Shown here piece after piece: positions 1-6,488 of a DNA stretch of 34,706 nt. Every line of letters begins with the position of its first letter. Position 1 is the stretch's first letter. The notes below the pieces were generated by a model. It was not told the DNA's origin, did no database searches, and saw only the letters and a program-made list of their open reading frames with translations. This stretch comes from Candidatus Enterenecus avicola (lineage in GTDB: Bacteria; Bacillota; Clostridia; Oscillospirales; Oscillospiraceae), in NCBI GenBank assembly GCA_018715985.1, contig DVKO01000072.1:1-34706 (forward strand), given 5' to 3'. Made by a program: the position numbers and the translations under genes.

Positions 1-120
1 AAATACTGCGGCAGAAAACAAGGCAGTTATGAGAAATTTCATTTTCCCGTATGGGTCAAAATCTGGGTCAAAGTAAAACTCCAAAAATCAAGCAACCGAA
101 AAAGTGCAGAGAAACAAAAT

Positions 121-154
121 AAAACCGCCGGAATCTTGCGATTCCAGCGGTTTT
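121..154 (-). terminator. Terminator of the fMet/Leu tRNA transcript
   Basis: The sequence forms a hairpin of AAAACCGC/GCGGTTTT plus GGAATC/GATTCC around a TTGC loop, with one internal mismatch. On the minus strand it lies immediately after the CCA end of tRNA-fMet and ends in a T run, as expected for an intrinsic terminator. The 120 bases to its left hold no gene I can identify. Confidence 0.85.
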
Positions 155-155
155 C

Positions 156-232
<77 letters not shown>

Positions 233-243
233 ATATAAACTTG

Positions 244-330
244 TGGTGCCGGAGACCGGGATCGAACCGGCACGGGATCACTCCCACGGGATTTTAAGTC
301 CCGGGCGTCTGCCAATTCCGCCACTCCGGC
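244..330 (-). tRNA. tRNA-Leu (TAA)
   Basis: An 87-nt class II tRNA with a long variable arm on the minus strand. The acceptor stem is GCCGGAG/CTCCGGC, the anticodon loop is CTTAAAA (anticodon TAA), and CCA is encoded. It is the first gene of a two-tRNA transcript with tRNA-fMet 11 nt downstream. Confidence 0.96.
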
Positions 331-345
331 CCGTGGGCAAGAATT

Positions 346-374
346 ATAATACCATGGCTATGGAGGGATGTCAA
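346..374 (-). promoter_or_regulatory. Promoter of the tRNA-Leu/tRNA-fMet operon
   Basis: On the minus strand a perfect -35 TTGACA (369-374) and a -10 TATTAT (346-351) are separated by 17 bp, just upstream of tRNA-Leu. This is a strong sigma-A type promoter. Confidence 0.88.
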
Positions 375-403
375 GGACTTTTTCAAAATACGGGAAAAAC
401 TTC

Positions 404-432
404 TTGACGGCAGGGCGGCACTGTGCCAAACT
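404..432 (+). promoter_or_regulatory. Possible promoter of the greA-like gene
   Basis: TTGACG (404-409) is followed after 17 bp by CAAACT (427-432). The -35 is good but the -10 is poor, so this is tentative. It sits back-to-back with the tRNA promoter. Confidence 0.4.
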
Positions 433-455
433 GGGGAGAAAAGGAGGCGTAAGCC

Positions 456-959
456 ATGGGAAAGGAACTAACCAGAAAGGACATTGAGCTGATGCGGGAG
501 GAGCTGCACCACCGCCGCTTTGAGCTGCGTCCCAAGCTCATCGAGGCGGTAAAGGAGGCCCGCTCTTTTGGGGACCTCAGCGAGAACTTTGAATACAAGG
601 CCGCCAAGCAGGAGAAAAACCGCAACGACAGCCGGTGCCGCTATCTGGAAAACGTCATCCGCACGGCCACCATCATCTCCGAGCGCACCCAGGCGGGGAC
701 GGTGGGGCTGTATGACAAGGTGACCATCTATGTGGAGGACGACGATGAGGAGATGACCGTTCAAATCGTCACCACCATGCGTCAGGACGCTCTGAAGGGG
801 CTGGTGAGCAAGGAGTCCCCGGTGGGCCGGGCGGTGCTGGGCCGTCGGGTGGGGGACCGGGTGACCGTGCAGGTCAACGACAACTATGGCTATGATGTCA
901 TCATCCGTGCCATTGAGCCGGGGGAGGACAACGGGGAGGTCCCGCTGGTGAAATTCTGA
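456..959 (+). CDS. greA: GreA/GreB-family transcription elongation factor
   Basis: This 167-residue protein has the two-part layout of Gre factors: an N-terminal antiparallel coiled coil (about residues 1-75) and a C-terminal FKBP-like domain that binds RNA polymerase. The coiled-coil tip carries the family signature GDLSENFEYKAAK, including the acidic residues that enter the polymerase secondary channel to stimulate cleavage of backtracked transcripts. The length is typical (about 158-165). The start is supported by AAAGGAGG a few bases upstream. The gene is monocistronic and ends at a strong hairpin. It could be a GreA paralogue and not the sole GreA, since many Clostridia carry more than one. 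Confidence 0.9.
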   Translation: MGKELTRKDIELMREELHHRRFELRPKLIEAVKEARSFGDLSENFEYKAAKQEKNRNDSRCRYLENVIRTATIISERTQAGTVGLYDKVTIYVEDDDEEMTVQIVTTMRQDALKGLVSKESPVGRAVLGRRVGDRVTVQVNDNYGYDVIIRAIEPGEDNGEVPLVKF

Positions 960-963
960 ACCG

Positions 964-993
964 CAAGGGTGGGAGCCTGGGCTCCCACCCTTG
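964..993 (+). terminator. Hairpin between greA-like and ridA-like genes
   Basis: AAGGGTGGGAGCC and its complement enclose a TGG loop directly after the greA stop. It also lies just past the end of the opposing ridA gene. The T content after it is modest (tctcatcttatttt), so it may serve as a terminator for both converging genes. Confidence 0.75.
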
Positions 994-1000
994 TCTCATC

Positions 1001-1378
1001 TTATTTTACCGCAATGGCCTCAATTTCAAACAGCCCTCCCTTGGGCAGGGCTCCGGCCTGGACGCAGGAGCGGGCCGGGGGATTTTCGGTGAAGTAGGAG
1101 GCGTACACCTCGTTGATGGCGCCGAAGTCTCCGATGTCCGCCAGAAACACGGTGGTTTTGACCACATTGGCGTAGGTCATGCCGGCGGCCTGGAGAACGG
1201 CGCCCAGGTTGTCCAGGGCCTGTTTGGCCTGGGCCTCCACGCCCTGGGCCAGCACTCCGGTCTCAGGGATCAGCCCCAGCTGGCCGGAGCAGTACAGGGT
1301 GTCGCCGCACAGCTTGGCGTGGCAGTAGGGGCCCACGGCAGCAGGTGCGCCGACGGCGGTAATGGTTTGGTGATTCAT
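1001..1378 (-). CDS. ridA: RidA family (YjgF/UK114) enamine/imine deaminase
   Basis: RidA proteins hydrolyse reactive 2-aminoacrylate-type enamines released by PLP enzymes. The 125-residue product from the start chosen here has the usual family length. Its C-terminal block ARSCVQAGALPKGG...EIEAIA contains the conserved arginine that binds the substrate carboxylate. The ORF track starts far upstream, but AAAGGAG precedes two close ATGs (MTM); the second gives the better 9-nt spacing, the first (1384) is possible. The gene is monocistronic and converges on the greA-like gene. Confidence 0.92.
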   Translation of the reverse strand: MNHQTITAVGAPAAVGPYCHAKLCGDTLYCSGQLGLIPETGVLAQGVEAQAKQALDNLGAVLQAAGMTYANVVKTTVFLADIGDFGAINEVYASYFTENPPARSCVQAGALPKGGLFEIEAIAVK

Positions 1379-1450
1379 GGTCATGCACTCCTTTGTAGGG
1401 GATTTGGTGTCAGTATACGGCACGGCGGGGCAAAACACAAGCCCCCGCCC

Positions 1451-1479
1451 TTGACAAAGGGGGGAGGGGTGGCTAGAAT
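1451..1479 (+). promoter_or_regulatory. Promoter of the ABC importer operon
   Basis: A perfect TTGACA (1451-1456) and TAGAAT (1474-1479) are spaced by exactly 17 bp, 94 bp before the lipoprotein start. The -35 sits in the loop of a C-rich/G-rich inverted repeat. The leader that follows (about 1515-1544) can fold into CCCACA...TGTGGG with an inner CCCC/GGGG stem. I see no TPP or other known riboswitch motif. Confidence 0.85.
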
Positions 1480-1572
1480 ACAGTGTCGAACAAGACAAAG
1501 AATGGACAATCTGCCCACAAGACCCCACTTGGGGCGGTGTGGGCCCGGATAAATCGGAAAGGAAGAGACACA

Positions 1573-2604
1573 ATGAAACGGAAAACTTGGATGGCCGCAC
1601 TCATGGCTGCGGCCCTTTCGGTGGGGCTGATGGGCTGCACCGCTGCCAACCAGACCCAGGCTACCCCCCAGGTCACCACAAGCCAAGAGGAGGTTCAGGG
1701 GGAGGAGGTGCGCCTGGCGGTGATCTCCGGCCCCACGGGCATCGGAGCCGCCAAGCTGCTCACGGACAGCGACCGAGGGGAGACGGTCAACCACTACACC
1801 TACACCATCGCCTCGGACAACAACGAGGTGGTGTCCGGCCTGACCAGCCAGGAGGGGGAGTTTGACATCGCCATGGTGGCCTCCAACATGGCCGCCAACC
1901 TGTACAACAAGACCGACGGAGATGTGCGCATCCTGGCCCTGGGCACTCAGGGCGTGCTCCACATCCTGGAGGGGAGCGGCGGCACTGCCATCCAGTCCAT
2001 GGCGGACTTGAAGGGCAAGACCATTTACGCCACCGGCCAGGGGGCCAACCCGGAGTACATTCTCCGCCATCTGCTCACCGAGAACGGCCTGGACCCGGAC
2101 AAGGACGTGGAAATCGTCTTTGCAGACCCCACCGAGATCAGCGCCAAGCTGCTCTCCGGGGAGATCGACACCGCCATGCTCCCCGTCCCCGCTGCCACCG
2201 CCGCCATTGCCAAGAGCCAGGGCAGCGTCCGGGATGCCATTGACCTCACGCAGGCCTGGAACGACCTGGACAACGGCAGCCAGCTCATCATGTCCGCTGT
2301 GGTGGCCCGGGCCGACTTCATAGAGGAGCACCCCCAGGCGGTGCAGACCTTTTTGCGGGAGTATGAGGGGTCTGTGACCTACGTTCGGGACAATCCTGAG
2401 CTGGCCGGGGAGCTGGTGGCCCAGCTGGGCATCGCTCCCTCCGCCACCATCGCCCAGCAGGCCATTCCCCAGTGCAACCTGGTGTTTCTGTCCGGCGCGG
2501 ACATGAAGCCGGCCATCAGCGGCTACTTTGAGGTGCTCTACGACATCGACCCCACCGCTGTGGGCGGGGCGCTGCCCGATGACGGGATCTACTATGTCCC
2601 CTAA
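1573..2604 (+). CDS. ABC importer substrate-binding lipoprotein (SsuA/TauA/ThiY-like)
   Basis: The 343-residue product from the ATG after GGAAAGGAAG begins with a lipoprotein signal peptide ending in the lipobox LMGC, so it should be tethered to the outer membrane face. The mature part shows the two-lobed periplasmic-binding fold of the NMT1/SsuA-like class: an initial SGPTGIGAAKLL stretch, a region on what is bound (GEFDIAMVAS), and a central DLKGKTIYATGQG segment typical of this family. It is the first gene of a three-gene importer and overlaps the permease start by 11 nt. The family covers nitrate, sulfonate, taurine and thiamine-precursor transport; the sequence does not tell me the substrate. 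Confidence 0.87.
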   Translation: MKRKTWMAALMAAALSVGLMGCTAANQTQATPQVTTSQEEVQGEEVRLAVISGPTGIGAAKLLTDSDRGETVNHYTYTIASDNNEVVSGLTSQEGEFDIAMVASNMAANLYNKTDGDVRILALGTQGVLHILEGSGGTAIQSMADLKGKTIYATGQGANPEYILRHLLTENGLDPDKDVEIVFADPTEISAKLLSGEIDTAMLPVPAATAAIAKSQGSVRDAIDLTQAWNDLDNGSQLIMSAVVARADFIEEHPQAVQTFLREYEGSVTYVRDNPELAGELVAQLGIAPSATIAQQAIPQCNLVFLSGADMKPAISGYFEVLYDIDPTAVGGALPDDGIYYVP

Positions 2605-3349
2605 GGCGGGAAAAACTGCATTGCGTGTTGCCATACCCCTGGCCGTCTGGCTGGGGGTATGGCAGCTTGCGTCTCTATGGGTGGGGCGGGAGCTGCTGCT
2701 GCCCGCCCCGGCGGCGGTGTGGAACTGCCTGCTGCGGCTGGGTGTGACCCGGGAATTTTGGCTCGCAGCGGGGTATACCCTGCTGCGGGTGGCCTCCGGC
2801 CTGGCAGGCGGGGTGGTTTTGGGGGCCCTTCTGGCCTTTCTCACCCACTTCTGCCCCTGGGCAGACTGGGTGTTCTCCCCGGCCATCCGGGTACTGCGGG
2901 CCACCCCGGTGGTGTCCTTTATCCTGTTGGTATACCTGTGGGTGGCCCGCACCCACATCCCCGGCCTCATCGCCGGGATGATGGTGCTCCCGGTAGTGTG
3001 GGGCAGCCTGACGGAGGGGCTCAAGGCGGTGGATGGGCGGCTGTTGGAGTTGGCCCGGGCCTATGGCTTTTCCCGCCTCAAGACGCTGCGCCTCATTTAT
3101 CTGCCCTCTCTGCGCCCCCACTTCACCGCCGCCCTGCTCAACGGCTTCGGTCTGGCCTGGAAATCCGGGGTGGCCGCCGAGGTGCTCTGTCCCCCCAAGT
3201 GGGCGGTGGGCAGCAGCATCCAAAAGGCCCGGCAGGCCCTGGAGACCCCGGAGCTGTTCGCCTGGACCGCGGTGATCGTGGTGCTCTCCCTGGCCCTGGA
3301 GGGGCTGCTGAAGCTGTGGCTGAGACCCAGAGGGGAGGGAACGGCATGA
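2594..3349 (+). CDS. ABC importer permease (SsuC/TauC family)
   Basis: The 251-residue membrane protein has about six hydrophobic segments, and the cytoplasmic EAA-type loop is visible as [22 protein letters not shown], the contact point for the ATPase. This is the BPD_transp_1 family as used for sulfonate, taurine and nitrate import. I chose the ATG overlapping the end of the lipoprotein gene; the ORF-track start at 2528 would put a non-membrane leader inside the previous gene. The close overlap implies translational coupling. Its stop overlaps the ATPase start as ATGA. Confidence 0.88.
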   Translation: MSPKAGKTALRVAIPLAVWLGVWQLASLWVGRELLLPAPAAVWNCLLRLGVTREFWLAAGYTLLRVASGLAGGVVLGALLAFLTHFCPWADWVFSPAIRVLRATPVVSFILLVYLWVARTHIPGLIAGMMVLPVVWGSLTEGLKAVDGRLLELARAYGFSRLKTLRLIYLPSLRPHFTAALLNGFGLAWKSGVAAEVLCPPKWAVGSSIQKARQALETPELFAWTAVIVVLSLALEGLLKLWLRPRGEGTA

Positions 3350-3906
3350 TACAGGTGGAACATCTGACGGTCCGCTATGGGGATAAGACCGCCCTGCAAG
3401 ATGTCAATCTCACCATCCCGCTGGAGGGAATCACCGCCCTGGTGGGCCCCTCGGGTTGTGGAAAAACCACCCTGCTGCGGGTGCTGGGCGGGCTGCTTAC
3501 CCCGCAGCAGGGGCAGGTCACCGGGCTGAAGCCCAGGGACGCCGCGTTTCTATTTCAGGAAAACCGGCTGCTGCCCTGGCGCACGGTGCGGCAGCACCTC
3601 ACCGATGTGGCCCCCCGCCACCCGGATACCCAGCCGGAGGCATGGCTGAACCTGGTGGAGCTGGAGGGGGAGGGCGGGGCGTACCCCGCCGCTCTGTCCG
3701 GGGGCATGGCCCGGCGGCTGGCTCTGGCCCGATGCCTGGCCCTGGAGCGGCCGGTGCTTCTGCTGGACGAGCCCTTCACCGGCGTGGACCCCCAGCGGGC
3801 ACAGCGCATCCTCCAGCGGCTCAAGGCGCTGGGGAGGCCCGCCATTCTGGTGGCCCATGAGCCCCATTTGTCCCAGAACTGTGACCGGGTGATGGAGCTC
3901 AAGTAA
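3346..3906 (+). CDS. ABC importer ATPase, short form (SsuB/TauB-like)
   Basis: The 186-residue ATPase contains all the elements for ATP hydrolysis: Walker A GPSGCGKT (34-41), a Q-loop (FQENRLLPW), signature LSGGM (117-121), Walker B LLLDEP (138-143) and the H-loop histidine at about 171. It stops soon after the H-loop, whereas SsuB/TauB proteins usually run to 240-270 residues, so the C-terminal extension is missing. It starts at an ATGA overlap with the permease stop, completing the lipoprotein-permease-ATPase operon, and ends at a bidirectional terminator. It is inferred to power the same importer. Confidence 0.9.
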   Translation: MIQVEHLTVRYGDKTALQDVNLTIPLEGITALVGPSGCGKTTLLRVLGGLLTPQQGQVTGLKPRDAAFLFQENRLLPWRTVRQHLTDVAPRHPDTQPEAWLNLVELEGEGGAYPAALSGGMARRLALARCLALERPVLLLDEPFTGVDPQRAQRILQRLKALGRPAILVAHEPHLSQNCDRVMELK

Positions 3907-3925
3907 ATAAAACGAGATTTATAGC

Positions 3926-3963
3926 AAAAAAGTACGGTCAGCGAAAGCTGACCGTACTTTTTT
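3926..3963. terminator. Bidirectional terminator between importer and GH3 gene
   Basis: A near-perfect hairpin AGTACGGTCAGC / GCTGACCGTACT with a GAAA tetraloop is flanked by an A run on the left and a T run on the right, so it works for both converging transcripts. Confidence 0.95.
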
Positions 3964-3975
3964 GCCTATTAGGGA

Positions 3976-6318
3976 TTAGCGGCGGCTGCGCTTGTAGGCC
4001 ACGGTGGCGGCTCCCAGGCACACCACAGCGGCGGACAGAGCGGCCACATACCACAGCACCTGGGCAGAGTCGCCAGTCTGAGGCACGTCGGGCTTCTCAG
4101 AGGGCTTGGCGGTGGGCTCCACGGTGGGCTTGGCGGTGGGCTCCACGGTGGGCTGAGCGGTGGGCTCCACGGTGGGAGTGACCACCTCTTCCAGAGCGGC
4201 AATGGCGTCGTTGAGCTTGGCCACCATTGCGGCCACCTCGTCGGTGGTCAGGGCGCTGTAGGTCAGCAGGTCGGAGGCCTCCTTGACCACGCCCTGGAGC
4301 GCAATCCAGGACTCCTGGGTGTACAGGGAGGAATCCATGCCGGCGATGCGGCCCAGCACAGCGGTGATCTCGCCCTTGTCGCCCACAGAGAGGGCGTTGT
4401 AGCTCAGGCCGTAGCCGTTGGCATAGGTCTGGCCGTTGAGAGCAAAGACGTTGTCGGTGAAAGCGCCCTGCTCCTGGTCATACTCCATGATGTTCACAGG
4501 CAGAGTGCCCTGGGCGGGGAAGATGCCGAAGGCCACTTCCACACCGGCGGGGATGTTGGGACCAAAGGCGGCGTCAGGCACCAGACCCTCGGTGGGGTCC
4601 ATGCCCTTGTTGCCGTACACGGCCATGATGGCGTCGGCGTTGTCGTAGAACTGCACGTCATAGGGGTGGGAGATGCTCATGACCACGGACTTCTTGCCCA
4701 GCTCGTGGGCGGTGTTCACGATCATTTCGGGCATGTCCCGCTTCCAGGTGCCCGGCTTCATGGAGGAGCCGCTGAGCTCGGAGATGACGATGACGTAGTC
4801 GCTCTCGGCGATCTTATCCTTGATTTCAGCCTGGGTGGCCTCGTCGGCGTTGTAGTAGATCAGGGACTCATACTCCACGCCGTCCACCAGACCGGCATCC
4901 TGAGCGCGGCGGAAGCCCAGTTCCAGGCCCGGGGCCTCGTTGGAGTAGGCACCGATGAGCAGTACCTTCTCACCGCCCTTGGTGCGGATGGGCAGAGTGT
5001 TGTCCTCGTTCTTCACCACGGTGACACCGGCGGCGGAGATTTCCCGCTCCTCCTGGCGGTTCTCGTCGGAACCCACGGCGGCCAGAGCGTTCTCCAGGGA
5101 GTAGTCGGCGGGGTCGTAGTCCAGAATGCCCCGCTTCTCCTTCAGGGTCAGGATGCGGGTGACGGCCTCGTCGATGCGGCTCTGGGGAATCTCATCGGAC
5201 TCCACAGCGGCTATGATGTCGGCGATGATCTGGTCCAGGTTGTCCACGCTGCTGTTCCGATCCAGCACGCAGGGCATGAGCAGAATGTCCATACCGGCCT
5301 TGATGGACTCGATGCAGGCCTCGGACTGGGTGTACATGTTGGCGAGACCGGCCATGTTCATGGCGTCGGTGATGAGCACGCCGTCATAACCCATGTCGCC
5401 CCGGACGATGTCGGTCAGGAAGACCTTGGACACGGTGGCGGGGATGTAGCTGCCGTCCTTCATGGTGGGGTCAATCTGGGGATAGGCGATGTGGGCCACC
5501 ATGAACATATCGGTGCCCGCATCCATAGCGGCCTGGAAGGGGACCAGCTCCATGTTCTTGATCTCCTCGTAGCTCTTGTCCACCACGGGCAGACCGGAGT
5601 GGGAGTCGGTGGCGGTGTCACCGTGGCCGGGGAAGTGCTTGGCGGCGGTGATGACGTTGGAGGCGTTGATGCCCTCGATCATGGCCACGGCGAAGTCGGC
5701 CACCTTGTAGGGGTCGTCACCGAAGGAACGCAGGCCGATGACCGGGTTGTTGGGGTTGTTGTTCACGTCTACGGTGGGGGCGAAGTTGGTGTTGATGCCC
5801 AGAGCGCTGAGCTCCCGGCCGATGATGGCGCCCGCCCGCTTGGCATACTCGGTGTCGCCGGTGGCGCCCACGGCCATGTTGCCGGGCAGAGCGCTGCCGG
5901 AGCCCAGACGGTACACAATGCCGCCCTCCTGGTCGATGCCGATGAGCATGGGCACCGGGCTGTCCTTGCCCTCCAGGTTCTCCGCCTGCAGGTCCTGAAC
6001 CAGGTTGAAGCTCTGCTCGGTGGTCTTGACGTTGTCGGCGAAGAGGATGACGCCGCCAAAGTCGTGGTCGTGGAGCACCTGAGCCACCTGATCATTCATC
6101 TCGGTGAAGTCAGGGGCGGTGCCCTCTCCGGTGGTGGACCAGTCCCGGAAGTCGGGCATGAGCATCTGCTCCACCTTCTGTTTCAGGGTCATGCTGCCCA
6201 GAATCTCCTCCACACGGGAGGAGGCGGCGTTGGCCCGGGTGGGGGCCAGGAAGGGGACGCACAGAGCCGCAGCCAGGGCACAGGCGCCCAGCTTGCAAAG
6301 AAGCTTTCTTTTGTTCAT
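3976..6318 (-). CDS. Secreted wall-anchored GH3 beta-N-acetylhexosaminidase-like enzyme
   Basis: A 780-residue glycoside hydrolase family 3 protein, made from the ATG after AAAGGAG. A signal peptide (about 1-31, ending ANA) precedes the GH3 barrel. That barrel carries the NagZ-type motif KHFPGHGDT..DSH (227-240) with its Asp-His pair, and the likely nucleophile is D318 in LITDAMNM. A GH3 C-terminal domain follows, then a helical FIVAR-like segment. A Pro-Thr-Glu repeat linker leads to the sortase signal VPQTGD (745-750), a membrane segment and a basic tail. It should cleave beta-GlcNAc or similar residues outside the cell. NagZ proper is usually cytosolic or a lipoprotein, so wall anchoring points to host glycan or peptidoglycan fragment use. 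The exact substrate is an inference. Confidence 0.9.
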   Translation of the reverse strand: MNKRKLLCKLGACALAAALCVPFLAPTRANAASSRVEEILGSMTLKQKVEQMLMPDFRDWSTTGEGTAPDFTEMNDQVAQVLHDHDFGGVILFADNVKTTEQSFNLVQDLQAENLEGKDSPVPMLIGIDQEGGIVYRLGSGSALPGNMAVGATGDTEYAKRAGAIIGRELSALGINTNFAPTVDVNNNPNNPVIGLRSFGDDPYKVADFAVAMIEGINASNVITAAKHFPGHGDTATDSHSGLPVVDKSYEEIKNMELVPFQAAMDAGTDMFMVAHIAYPQIDPTMKDGSYIPATVSKVFLTDIVRGDMGYDGVLITDAMNMAGLANMYTQSEACIESIKAGMDILLMPCVLDRNSSVDNLDQIIADIIAAVESDEIPQSRIDEAVTRILTLKEKRGILDYDPADYSLENALAAVGSDENRQEEREISAAGVTVVKNEDNTLPIRTKGGEKVLLIGAYSNEAPGLELGFRRAQDAGLVDGVEYESLIYYNADEATQAEIKDKIAESDYVIVISELSGSSMKPGTWKRDMPEMIVNTAHELGKKSVVMSISHPYDVQFYDNADAIMAVYGNKGMDPTEGLVPDAAFGPNIPAGVEVAFGIFPAQGTLPVNIMEYDQEQGAFTDNVFALNGQTYANGYGLSYNALSVGDKGEITAVLGRIAGMDSSLYTQESWIALQGVVKEASDLLTYSALTTDEVAAMVAKLNDAIAALEEVVTPTVEPTAQPTVEPTAKPTVEPTAKPSEKPDVPQTGDSAQVLWYVAALSAAVVCLGAATVAYKRSRR
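4106..4177 (-). repeat. 24-bp tandem repeat coding for the PTVEPTAK linker
   Basis: Three 24-bp copies, two nearly identical and one diverged, encode the 8-residue Pro/Thr/Glu unit of the wall-spanning linker of the GH3 enzyme. Copy number in such coding repeats often varies between strains. Confidence 0.85.
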
Positions 6319-6363
6319 AGAACAGTCTCTCCTTTCAACGGGGTTCCCCAATTTGACGTTAAC

Positions 6364-6393
6364 ATTATAATGCAAAAGTGAGTTTCTTGTCAA
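6364..6393 (-). promoter_or_regulatory. Promoter of the GH3 gene
   Basis: On the minus strand a perfect TTGACA (6388-6393) and a perfect TATAAT (6364-6369) are spaced by 18 bp, about 45 bp before the start codon. Confidence 0.9.
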
Positions 6394-6413
6394 ACTATAT
6401 TTGTGCAATAAAT

Positions 6414-6463
6414 ACAAAAAATACACCCCGGACTTGGGGCCAAAGGGCCCCATCCGGGGTGTA
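6414..6463 (-). terminator. Terminator of the rlmB/P-type-ATPase-like operon
   Basis: The hairpin ACACCCCGGA...TCCGGGGTGT with an inner GGGGCC/GGCCCC stem is followed on the minus strand by TATTTTTTG. It lies just after the end of the P-type-ATPase-like gene and upstream of the GH3 promoter. Confidence 0.92.
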
Positions 6464-6488
6464 TGGGTAAAATATGGTATGAATGGGC

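Noticed and set aside
1-120. Possible end of an integrase gene or att site next to tRNA-fMet
   Set aside because: There is a short direct repeat (GGGTCAAAaTCTGGGTCAAAG) and an open frame, but no integrase motif and no duplicate of the tRNA end was seen.
1486-1572. TPP or other riboswitch before the importer
   Set aside because: No CTGAGA or other conserved core; only a simple hairpin is visible.
1381-3024. 547-aa minus-strand ORF
   Set aside because: Antisense to the importer genes, Gly/His/Val-rich composition typical of GC-rich shadow frames; no ribosome-binding site.
4106-4177. Tandem repeats as a CRISPR array
   Set aside because: Units are contiguous with no spacers and are in frame as a Pro/Thr linker.
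4666-6381. 571-aa plus-strand ORF
   Set aside because: Antisense to the GH3 gene with low-complexity Gly/Val/His composition.
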